61,822 nt of DNA from SAR324 cluster bacterium REDSEA-S27_B3 (lineage in GTDB: Bacteria > SAR324 > NAC60-12): assembly GCA_001627865.1 (NCBI GenBank), contig LUQO01000044.1, positions 1 through 61,822 of the forward strand, read 5' to 3'. Both the position numbers and the translations under genes were made by a program. The notes under the pieces are model-generated. The model was not told the DNA's origin and did no database searches. It saw only the letters and a program-made list of their open reading frames with translations. Shown here piece after piece: positions 54,961-61,822 of this stretch (position 1 is its first letter; each line of letters begins with the position of its first letter).

Positions 54961-55980
54961 ATGCTTGAACAAATTAACAACCTGCGTGAAAAAGGGAAAA
55001 ACGAACTCAATGCACTGACTGGTACAGATCAGCTTCCGGAATGGTACCATCGCTACCTGGGACGAAAAGGTGATCTGACTGCACTGCTCAGGCAGCTCAA
55101 GACACTTTCCGCCGAAGAAAGGCCGGAGATGGGCAAAGTCATCAATCAGGTCAAGCAGGAACTGCAGGAATCATTTGAGACACGCCAGCAAACATTACGG
55201 GAAAGCAAACTTGATCAGCAGCTGGAAATTGATGATCTGGATGTAACACTTCCGGGCCGCCCATGCACTCCCGGGCATCTTCACCTGACAACACAGACGT
55301 TGCGGCGAATTTACCAGATATTCCGGGAAATGGGATTTCAGGTTTATGAGGCTCCGGAAGTGGAAAGTGATGAGTTTAATTTCCAGCTGCTCAACATTCC
55401 TCAATATCATCCCTCACGCGATATGTGGGATACCTTCTGGGTTAACGATAAAGTCGTGTTGCGCACCCACACTTCTCCCGGACAAATCTGGGCCATGCGT
55501 GAATACTTTCCGGAACCGATTCGCGTGATTCTGCCTGGAAAATGTTATCGTTACGAACAAATCACTCCGCGCTCTGAACACCAGTTTTACCAGGTCGAGG
55601 GTTTGGCAATTGGCAAAAACATCAGGCTGACTGACCTGATCGGCGTGATGGGTGAGTTTGCACACAAGATGTATGGCGAAGAGCGCAAAATCAGAATTCG
55701 GGGAAGTTACTTTCCTTTTACAGAACCAAGCATCGAAATCGACATGAGCTGCAGCTGTGACAGCAAAGGCTGCCGCCTTTGCAAAAATACAGGCTGGCTG
55801 GAAGTGGCCGGAGCAGGAATGGTGCATCCCGTTGTGCTGAGCAACGGCGGCTATGATCCTGAAGAATGGACCGGATTTGCTTTCGGTATGGGAGTTGAGC
55901 GTCCTGCACTGCTGAAACATAACATCGATGACATACGCTACTTTTACAATAATGACCTGAGATTTCTGCACCAGTTCTGA
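54961..55980 (+). CDS. pheS: Phenylalanyl-tRNA synthetase alpha subunit PheS
   Basis: PheS carries the catalytic site for charging tRNA(Phe). The N-terminal coiled coil is at 1-85. Motif 1 is in TLRRIYQIFREMGFQVYEAP. Motif 2 region is PGKCYRYEQITPRSEHQFYQ with VEGLAIGKN. Motif 3 is GFAFGMGVERPALLKHNIDD. A Cys cluster CSCDSKGCRLCKNTGW lies near 262-277, as in many bacterial PheS. The 339 residues are normal. PheT is not downstream: a tiny membrane ORF and a repeat follow, so the beta subunit must be encoded elsewhere. Confidence 0.97.
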   Translation: MLEQINNLREKGKNELNALTGTDQLPEWYHRYLGRKGDLTALLRQLKTLSAEERPEMGKVINQVKQELQESFETRQQTLRESKLDQQLEIDDLDVTLPGRPCTPGHLHLTTQTLRRIYQIFREMGFQVYEAPEVESDEFNFQLLNIPQYHPSRDMWDTFWVNDKVVLRTHTSPGQIWAMREYFPEPIRVILPGKCYRYEQITPRSEHQFYQVEGLAIGKNIRLTDLIGVMGEFAHKMYGEERKIRIRGSYFPFTEPSIEIDMSCSCDSKGCRLCKNTGWLEVAGAGMVHPVVLSNGGYDPEEWTGFAFGMGVERPALLKHNIDDIRYFYNNDLRFLHQF

Positions 55981-55982
55981 CG

Positions 55983-56156
55983 ATGCTTGATAATTTTGAT
56001 CCGCAGGAAAAGAAGGTAATTATAATATTTATCGCGCTGCTTTTATTGGGGCTGGTTTATGTGGGAACACATGAGCTGCAGTGGGAACAGCCACAGCAGA
56101 CTTTTGAAACTACACTTCCGGTTGAAGAAGCATCTGATACCGGACGTTTTCTTTAA
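55983..56156 (+). CDS. Small single-span membrane protein (57 residues)
   Basis: This ORF starts 2 bases after the pheS stop. It encodes an N-terminal charged segment (MLDNFDPQEKK), one membrane helix (VIIIFIALLLLGLVYVG, about 12-28) and a Glu/Thr/Pro-rich tail. The tight spacing suggests translational coupling with pheS. No family is recognised. The composition is typical of a real micromembrane protein. Confidence 0.5.
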   Translation: MLDNFDPQEKKVIIIFIALLLLGLVYVGTHELQWEQPQQTFETTLPVEEASDTGRFL

Positions 56157-56204
56157 GGCCTTTATTTATACTACTTCTTTATAAGAATGATACACTTGCC
56201 GCTT

Positions 56205-56287
56205 CCCCCTCACTCCAACCCTCTCCCATGGGGAGAGGGGGGACCGCGATGCCTGAGCGAAGTCGAAGGTGCGGTGGGTGAGGTACG
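56205..56287. repeat. Dispersed palindromic repeat family A, copy 7 (reverse orientation)
   Basis: CCCCTCACTCCAACCCTCTC, then CCATGGGGAGAGGGGGG, then ACCGCGATGCCTGAGCGAAG, then TCGAAGGTGCGGTGGGTGAG. It is the complement of the 21429-21508 copy and nearly the same length. It lies between the convergent pheS group and livF. Confidence 0.8.
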
Positions 56288-56356
56288 AGAAAGCAAGGTG
56301 TACCAGAGTTATTCAGAATTACTATAATACTCTGTAAAAAGCAGGAACTCTCTTAA

Positions 56357-57247
56357 TTAACCACCAAGGAAAAGCCTGCCGACATCCGGATTTTCCAGCA
56401 GCTTATCCCCTGTATCTGCCAAAGCGAGGTTGCCTGAAACCAGCACATAACCGATATCGCAGAAATCAAGCCCTTTCTTGGCATTCTGTTCAACCATCAG
56501 AATTGTCTTGCCTTCAGTATGTTGAAGGTCATCCAGTATTTCAAAAACCATATCAATGAAACGCGGCTCCAGTCCAATTGACGGCTCATCAACAAGCAGG
56601 ATGTTTGGTTCCATTACCAGTGCTCTTGAAATTTCAAGCAGACGCCTTTCACCGCCGGAGAGCACCCTTGCGGGTTTGCTGCGCCTTGCCTTGAGCCTGT
56701 CATATTTTTCAAAGATACGCTCAACTGACTGCTTGACCTCATCTGAATCTTCCTTTAAATACGCGCCCATCAACAGGTTTTCCTCTACAGTCATGTCAGG
56801 AAAAACTGAATTATCCTGAAGGATATAGGAAATGCCTGCTTCTTTAAGTTTCTGGCTGGAACTCATTTGGGTGATGGATTTTTCACTGTCAGCAATACGA
56901 GACATAATCTGTCCGGAAAAAATCCTTGTAAAACCAAAAATTGAATGAAGCACCGTAGATTTGCCGGCTCCATTTGGACCAATCATGCAGAGAGACTGCC
57001 CTTTTCCAACCTGAAGATTGAACTCATGCAGGATTTCCATCTTGCCGTAACCAGCGTTTAAACCTTCAATTTTCAAGAACGGATCCCCCTCCACAAGTCC
57101 GGATATTTTTTCCAAGCTGACTGTTTCCGCCAGCTGCTTTGCCTGCCGATTTACATCATCAACCGAAATGACGGTTTCTACCGCTCCATCATGATAACCG
57201 AATGAAGTTTCAGATTTAGTATTATTTTCCGTATTATCCTTTTGCAT
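56357..57247 (-). CDS. livF: Branched-chain amino-acid-type ABC transporter ATPase LivF
   Basis: LivF (296 residues) is one of two ATPases of the importer. Walker A is GPNGAGKST at 90-98. The signature is LSGGERRLLEISRAL, and Walker B LLVDEPSIGLEP has the catalytic Glu. The His switch region is replaced as usual by MVEQNAKKGL. An N-terminal extension of about 55 residues (DNTENNTKSETSFGYHDG) precedes the ATPase fold and is not present in typical LivF proteins of about 235 residues. It is last in the operon, and its start overlaps the livG stop by one base. Confidence 0.94.
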   Translation of the reverse strand: MQKDNTENNTKSETSFGYHDGAVETVISVDDVNRQAKQLAETVSLEKISGLVEGDPFLKIEGLNAGYGKMEILHEFNLQVGKGQSLCMIGPNGAGKSTVLHSIFGFTRIFSGQIMSRIADSEKSITQMSSSQKLKEAGISYILQDNSVFPDMTVEENLLMGAYLKEDSDEVKQSVERIFEKYDRLKARRSKPARVLSGGERRLLEISRALVMEPNILLVDEPSIGLEPRFIDMVFEILDDLQHTEGKTILMVEQNAKKGLDFCDIGYVLVSGNLALADTGDKLLENPDVGRLFLGG

Positions 57248-57990
57248 TAATGAGCTCCAAGGTAGGCATCAATAACGTTCTGATCCTGTTTTATTTCTTC
57301 CGGAGTACCGTGTGCCAGCATCTCTCCATGCGCCAGGCAGTAAATGCTTTCTGCCAGGTTCATCACCACCCGCATGTTGTGTTCAATAACAAAGAGAGTG
57401 ATGCCGAATTCCTGGTTGGCCCTTTTCAGTCGGTCAATCAATCCATTGATCAGGGTGGGATTGATGCCTGCGGTCGGTTCATCAAGCAGCAGTACCTTCG
57501 GTTCATTCATCAAAGCCATGGCAAACTCAAGAAGTTTTTGCTGACCAAAGGACAGGTCTCCTGAAATTAAAAAGCGTTTTGAATAAAGTCCAACGAATTC
57601 CAGCAAATGTTCTGCGCGTTCAGTCATTTCCTGCGGATACTCTGTGAACATATCCAGCCATTTGGTATTATGATGTGCGGCGGAAATCAGCATGTTCTTG
57701 ACACAGTTCATTTTAGAATAAATTCTGGTTTGCTGAAAAGTCCGTAGAATCCCCAGCCTTGCAATTTTCTGCACCTTAAGCTGAGAAATTTCCCGATTCT
57801 CAAATTGGATTGTTCCGGAATCAATGGGATGATATCCGACGATTGAATTGAAAAGAGTGGTTTTTCCGGAGCCGTTTGGTCCAATCAGTCCGGTGATTTT
57901 GCTTTCCTCAACATCCATGGAAATGTTGTGGTTGGCAATTACCCCACCGAAAGATTTGTTTACATCTTTGACTTGAATGATTTTGTTCAT
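57247..57990 (-). CDS. livG: Branched-chain amino-acid-type ABC transporter ATPase LivG
   Basis: LivG (247 residues) is the second ATPase. Walker A is GPNGSGKTT near 37-45. RTFQQTRIYSKMNCVKNMLI is the Q-loop region. The signature is the variant LSFGQQKLLEFAMAL, usual in LivG, and Walker B is VLLLDEPTAGINP. The His switch is in FVIEHNMRVVMNLAE. The ATG overlaps the livM stop as ATGA. Confidence 0.95.
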   Translation of the reverse strand: MNKIIQVKDVNKSFGGVIANHNISMDVEESKITGLIGPNGSGKTTLFNSIVGYHPIDSGTIQFENREISQLKVQKIARLGILRTFQQTRIYSKMNCVKNMLISAAHHNTKWLDMFTEYPQEMTERAEHLLEFVGLYSKRFLISGDLSFGQQKLLEFAMALMNEPKVLLLDEPTAGINPTLINGLIDRLKRANQEFGITLFVIEHNMRVVMNLAESIYCLAHGEMLAHGTPEEIKQDQNVIDAYLGAH

Positions 57991-59060
57991 ATGACCGCTT
58001 CTTTGTCAGCAGTGCTGTTTTCTTCAGCTGATGCGACGGCCTCATCAACTGTGATGCCGAATAATTCCGGCCACTTTTCCTGCGCCCAACCCATGATGCC
58101 CTGCTGGAAGTACACCACGTTAATGATGATCAGCGCTCCCAGCGCAACCCATTGCCATCCAAGCAGGTATGTCCAGGTTAATTCCTTGATCACATGAAAA
58201 ATAATCGCACCGATCACAGGCCCCCAGAGCGTTCCCTTACCGCCCAGCAGAACCATCAGCACCATGAATATGCCGAAAGTAACAGTTGGGAAAGCAACTT
58301 CAAGCGGTTCAATGAATCCGGTCATGTTACCGAAAATGCCTCCGGAAATACCCAGAAAAAAAGCCGCAAATGACCATGCAATTGTCTTGTAGCGGTTAGT
58401 GTGAATGCCCATTGCTTCGGCTTTTTCCTCATCATCACGAATTGCATTCAGCGCCAGCTGGAATCTTGTTGAATAAAGCCACTTTAGAAAAATGAAAGTA
58501 CAAACTGCGGAAACAAAACAAAGAATATAAAAAAACATTTCCCTGTCTCCGGGGCCACCAGGATAATTTGGCAGCGAGATGCCTCCTCCGGCACCTACGT
58601 AGTCCCACGCCCCAACAAGTTCACCTGCGGCTATGGCCACTCCCAGCGTACCAATCGCGAAATATGGTCCCCGGAGCCCAAAGACAATCCAGCCGAAAAC
58701 CACCGCCAGTCCAAGGCAGGCTATCCCTGCGAGCACCAAACCCGCTGCTATCCCGGTAAAATACTGGTATGGAGTAAAATCTATTTTAACTGCACCAAAA
58801 TGCGCGGTATATTCTCCTACATCATAGTACATACCAATCTGTACAACGGTGCAGATGTACATGCCTGCGCCAAAAAACAGAATATTCCCCAGTGAATTGT
58901 ACCCCATCTGTCCTCCGAGAATGTCCCATGTCAGCGCGAATAAAATCATCAGCCATAGCACCGCGAACTGAAAGGTGTATGCAGGAAAAGCAATCGGCGC
59001 AAAGATGCCTGCCAGCAGAATTGCTGCGTAAAAAATAATTTTTTTCAAATGAAGATTCAT
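57987..59060 (-). CDS. livM: Branched-chain amino-acid-type ABC transporter permease LivM
   Basis: LivM (357 residues) is one of two permeases, with about ten membrane helices. The family blocks are FALTWDILGGQMGYNSLGNI, RGPYFAIGTLGVAIAAGELV, and the EAA-like coupling loop ALNAIRDDEEKAEAMGIHTN that contacts the ATPases. VLLGGKGTLWGPVIGA is near the end. A hydrophilic tail of about 25 residues follows the last helix. It overlaps both livH and livG by 4 bases. Confidence 0.95.
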   Translation of the reverse strand: MNLHLKKIIFYAAILLAGIFAPIAFPAYTFQFAVLWLMILFALTWDILGGQMGYNSLGNILFFGAGMYICTVVQIGMYYDVGEYTAHFGAVKIDFTPYQYFTGIAAGLVLAGIACLGLAVVFGWIVFGLRGPYFAIGTLGVAIAAGELVGAWDYVGAGGGISLPNYPGGPGDREMFFYILCFVSAVCTFIFLKWLYSTRFQLALNAIRDDEEKAEAMGIHTNRYKTIAWSFAAFFLGISGGIFGNMTGFIEPLEVAFPTVTFGIFMVLMVLLGGKGTLWGPVIGAIIFHVIKELTWTYLLGWQWVALGALIIINVVYFQQGIMGWAQEKWPELFGITVDEAVASAEENSTADKEAVI

Positions 59061-59965
59061 TTCACCACCTGTCGCTGACGACTTTGCATGATCTGGCGAA
59101 TTATCAGTACAAGCACCAGCAGTCCGACTACTGTGGCCTGTTGAAATTCTGCGCCGAAAACAAAGCCGCTGAACTGTTCAACCGTTCCAAGACCCAGGGC
59201 AGAAAGAATCACGCCGATGAGGTTTCCAAAACCTGCTGAAGTAACAATTACAAATGATCTGATTGAATGGGTAATGCCGAAAAACGGCTGAATTACCCAG
59301 ATGATGGAAATCAGCACTCCCGCGACCCCGCAAATAGCGGCATTGAGTGAGAAGGTAAAAGCATAAACTCTGTCGGTATCCACGCCCATGATACGTGCCG
59401 CACGTGCGTTCTGGGAGGTGGCACGGATTGCCCTGCCCATCCTGCTTTTTTTCATGAACAATGTAATCAGCAGGGCCACCACTAATGCCAGCAGAAATGA
59501 GACCAGCTTTGTATCAGCGATTGTGATTTCGCCGCCAAAAAACTCGCGTATCTCCATGCCTGCTTCTGCTGTCTGTACATCAGGACCATAAGCAAGATTT
59601 ATCAGCTGCTGTATAACTATGGCCAGACCGAAAGTTGCCAGCAGTGAAGTAAAAAGATCACGTTCAATTACCCTTTTGATGATGGTGTGATACAACCCCC
59701 AGCCAAAAACAAACATCAACACGAAAATGATTGGTATGCTCAGGATTGGATGCAAATTTATCGGAGGCTGCGAGAGAGTGAAGGCAATGTAGCCTCCCAA
59801 AATAACAAAATCACCCTGGGCCAGATTCTTGATATTCATCACCCCCCAAACCAGGGCAAGACCATAGGCCGCAAGGGCAAAAACAGAACCTATCAGCAAT
59901 CCATCTAACAGCAGCTGAAGGTTCAGCATTGGAACCAATCCCAGCAGGCTTAAGTTGTCAAACAT
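59057..59965 (-). CDS. livH: Branched-chain amino-acid-type ABC transporter permease LivH
   Basis: LivH (302 residues) is the other permease. Conserved blocks are YGLALVWGVMNIKNLAQGDF and VILGGYIAFTL. The coupling loop is RAIRATSQNARAARIMGVDT, and the C-terminal block is SFVIVTSAGFGNLIGVI. Gene order and 4-base overlaps with livM indicate one polycistronic transcript starting at livK. Confidence 0.95.
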   Translation of the reverse strand: MFDNLSLLGLVPMLNLQLLLDGLLIGSVFALAAYGLALVWGVMNIKNLAQGDFVILGGYIAFTLSQPPINLHPILSIPIIFVLMFVFGWGLYHTIIKRVIERDLFTSLLATFGLAIVIQQLINLAYGPDVQTAEAGMEIREFFGGEITIADTKLVSFLLALVVALLITLFMKKSRMGRAIRATSQNARAARIMGVDTDRVYAFTFSLNAAICGVAGVLISIIWVIQPFFGITHSIRSFVIVTSAGFGNLIGVILSALGLGTVEQFSGFVFGAEFQQATVVGLLVLVLIIRQIMQSRQRQVVK

Positions 59966-60045
59966 GAGGAAATTTATTCAGGCAGGAAGTGCAAAGCGTT
60001 CCCGCGTTAAACAGGAACGCTTTTATTAACTTTTTAAAGTGTTAA

Positions 60046-61272
60046 TCAGCGGGGCCACTGAACAGGGTGTGATGCCCACTTGGAAGGAGCAACCACGTTC
60101 AGCTTACCATCCTGAATCTGCCTCAGCACCATCGGCTTGGCAATATTATTGCCTGCTTCAGAGAAACGGATATTTCCATAAAAAGTTTTCATATCCGTTG
60201 CCGCAATGGCGTCTCTGAGTACCTCAGTATCAAAGGAATTGGCACGTTCAAATGCTTCCGCCCAGACCAGTACTGCTGCTGATGCCTGTGCTGCCTGGTA
60301 AGGCACATTTTTGTAACCTTCGAAGGTAGCTTTGAACAGTGCGTCATATTCCGCTGCGGAGCCGAAATGCTTTCCGCTATAGGTAAGGGTTTCCGCCCAT
60401 TGTGTTGGACAGAGGAAACCGTTAACGCCTGCACCGAATTTCTTGATAAGTTTTGAAGATTCACAGTGCGTTACTGCTACCATGGGTATATCTACTTTCA
60501 TTTCAATTACCTGGCGGCCTGCTGTTGCGGCGCCCTTTGAATGTCCTGAAACAACCAGCAGGTCTGCTTTCAGTGCCTTAGCCTTACGAAGAGTCGGAGT
60601 CATGTCACTCAAGTCCCTTGGGAGCTTGTCATCAACTACAATCTTCAAGCCATGTTTCTTAATGTCATCCACCACTCCGGCACGAACATCAAGAGAGAAC
60701 GGGTCATTCTCAAATGCCATGGCAACCTTGACATCTCCAGGAGCTTTTCCGTTTTTCTTATTGATTTCAGCGGCTAGACCAATCGAACTGGCCAGGTACT
60801 GCTCTGAAGTAGAAAGCACTGCAAACAGATACTTGTAGCCCTGTGTAAAAAGTGACCTTGAGGCACCTTCGGCTTCAACCATTGGAATTTTATACTTTTC
60901 TGTCACCGGAGCAACAGCCTTTGTTAAACCGGAACTGTATGGTCCAAGAAAGTATTTGATGCCGTCCTGCTTGATCAGGCGTTCAGCAAGCTGCGCCCCA
61001 CGGGCAGGAGTTGATTCGTCATCATAATACTTCACTTCAAGCATGTAAGTTTTTCCTCCAACTTTGACTCCACCCATTTCATTCACACGCTTGACTCCCA
61101 GGTTGTATCCGTTTGAAGCATGAATACCGTTTGAGGAATATTTTCCTGTAAATGAAATTGCGGAACCCAGAATTATCTTGTTCCCTACAACCTTTGCCTG
61201 AACCGGCAGGGAGAGAACTGCTGCCAGTAATATAAACAAACCGGCAAAATAGATTTTATATAGTGATTGCAT
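60046..61272 (-). CDS. livK: Branched-chain amino-acid-type periplasmic binding protein LivK
   Basis: This type 1 periplasmic solute-binding protein of about 408 residues captures the substrate for LivHMGF. A signal peptide ends near PVQAKVV. The mature part starts with KIILGSAISFTGKYSSNGIH, then GVKRVNEMGGVKVGGKTYML and DDESTPARGAQLAERLI. These match the amide/branched-chain amino acid group. Substrate specificity cannot be assigned; urea, amides and leucine-type amino acids are all possible. I prefer the ATG at 61272, which has GAGG about 5 bases upstream, over the GTG at 61278 that overlaps this ribosome site. Confidence 0.94.
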   Translation of the reverse strand: MQSLYKIYFAGLFILLAAVLSLPVQAKVVGNKIILGSAISFTGKYSSNGIHASNGYNLGVKRVNEMGGVKVGGKTYMLEVKYYDDESTPARGAQLAERLIKQDGIKYFLGPYSSGLTKAVAPVTEKYKIPMVEAEGASRSLFTQGYKYLFAVLSTSEQYLASSIGLAAEINKKNGKAPGDVKVAMAFENDPFSLDVRAGVVDDIKKHGLKIVVDDKLPRDLSDMTPTLRKAKALKADLLVVSGHSKGAATAGRQVIEMKVDIPMVAVTHCESSKLIKKFGAGVNGFLCPTQWAETLTYSGKHFGSAAEYDALFKATFEGYKNVPYQAAQASAAVLVWAEAFERANSFDTEVLRDAIAATDMKTFYGNIRFSEAGNNIAKPMVLRQIQDGKLNVVAPSKWASHPVQWPR

Positions 61273-61278
61273 ATTCAC

Positions 61279-61822
61279 CTCATTGAGTTAAACAAAAAAT
61301 TGATAGTCAGCACAAATATGCTCACTTATCATTACCTTTCAAATTATTTTGACACGGCATTTCCAAAGGATTCGCTTACGCGAAAAGGAAAGCCCTCATA
61401 GTAATTTGAATTCATAACCAGACAAATTTAACACCAATAAAAAACCATTTGTCTGTCTGCTTCGCAACAAACTGATAAAACGGCCGATTCTGCCATTGGA
61501 TTAAGAGTGCAGAATCTTCGACTTTACAGTCTTTGCCCCGGAGCGTCCATGTAAATCACGACCAATTCCCTTAAATGATCGTGGCATTTACGGAAATCCG
61601 AATCAGGATTTCCTTTAATGAAAGCTGTAACTATAGACATGAATTTCAAAATTGTCAATAAAAAAAATTTCCCGTTTCCCAGGCAAGTGCTTCATCTATG
61701 AACATTATCAGAATTGATGGTTTCAATGGAATGGTTCCTCCTCGCTGTTTCGGCTTCGATGAGCCAGAATGAAGCAGAGCAATGTTGCTCATTTCAATTC
61801 ACACATCCAAGGAGGAACCAAT
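61279..61822. other. Structured noncoding region upstream of livK
   Basis: No gene is visible in these 544 bases. On the minus strand a weak sigma-70-like pair (TTGAAA, 16 bases, CATATT) lies at about 61310-61350 and could drive the liv operon. Further right are perfect stems GATTCTGC/GCAGAATC (61486-61516) and GGAAATCC/GGATTTCC (61592-61613). The last 90 bases form the element described at 61732-61820. The density of stems suggests RNA-level regulation or a small RNA. Confidence 0.5.
61732..61820 (+). promoter_or_regulatory. Candidate structured leader RNA sequestering a Shine-Dalgarno site
   Basis: TGGTTCCTCCT (61732-61742) is perfectly complementary to AGGAGGAACCA (61810-61820). Between them are a short hairpin GGCT/AGCC (61752-61765) and a longer one GAGCAA/TTGCTC (61777-61790), extended by GAATGAA against TTTCAATTC. 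Together they make a three-way junction. The right arm contains AGGAGG, an ideal ribosome site, 2 bases from the window end, so a start codon may lie just outside. In the folded state the ribosome site is closed. I cannot match it to a known riboswitch class. Confidence 0.5.

Noticed and set aside
55414..55971. A 185-codon frame opposite pheS
   Set aside because: PheS motifs are unmistakable on the plus strand; the antisense frame is a coding shadow.

Overview
The window reads as chromosomal DNA of a flagellated Gram-negative bacterium of proteobacterial type. It encodes LpxA for lipid A, the L-ring protein FlgH, GlnE, a primary sigma factor, DnaG, a Tat signal peptide and several outer-membrane-like barrels. 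Base composition leans to A+T (about 40% G+C in the lines I counted by eye). The exception is the left edge, where lines are about two thirds G+C. A deltaproteobacteria-like or SAR324-like host would fit, but I cannot prove this from the sequence. I found no rRNA, tRNA or CRISPR array.

Layout from left to right. (1) 1-2360: a molybdenum hydroxylase pair on the minus strand. The large subunit runs off the window and changes frame just after its Tat signal. (2) 2702-14180: a minus-strand chemosensory block, in transcription order MCP, cheR, STAS protein, REC-cyclase, cheA, cheW, cheB, then a DUF4399 protein and a second MCP. No stand-alone CheY is present, so the REC-class III cyclase is the obvious candidate output. 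(3) glnE (minus), then flgF-flgG-flgA-flgH (plus) behind a sigma-54-like promoter. (4) A very large gene resembling class I adenylate cyclase with one catalytic Asp replaced, an unknown 410-residue protein, tilS and a ROK sugar kinase. (5) 28.8-39 kb: housekeeping and accessory genes, namely an EI24 membrane protein, a barrel, a RibD-type deaminase plus Nudix pair, YitT, cold-shock protein, ABC exporter, aminotransferase, alpha/beta hydrolase, tsaE-tsaB and an ABC-like pseudo-ATPase. (6) dnaG, rpoD and a large secreted AMIN/TPR protein. (7) 45.7-49.7 kb: an A+T-rich island with an HNH endonuclease, an integrase-like protein whose catalytic domain is replaced by membrane helices, about 1.2 kb of repeat-rich noncoding DNA and a DMT transporter. 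(8) obg with a coupled small protein, apaG, an Smr protein, lpxA, an unknown gene and pheS. (9) 56.4-61.3 kb: a complete branched-chain-type ABC importer (livKHMGF), then a structured noncoding region ending in a hairpin that sequesters a Shine-Dalgarno sequence at the window edge.

Two themes stand out. First, signalling through cyclic nucleotides appears twice in unrelated protein families: the class III cyclase receiver in the chemosensory operon and the class I-like protein beside the flagellar genes. Second, the island at 45.7-49.7 kb pairs an Arm-domain protein with repeated GGGGTATA boxes, and is the best candidate for an undescribed element. Two dispersed palindromic repeat families fill many of the gaps between genes.
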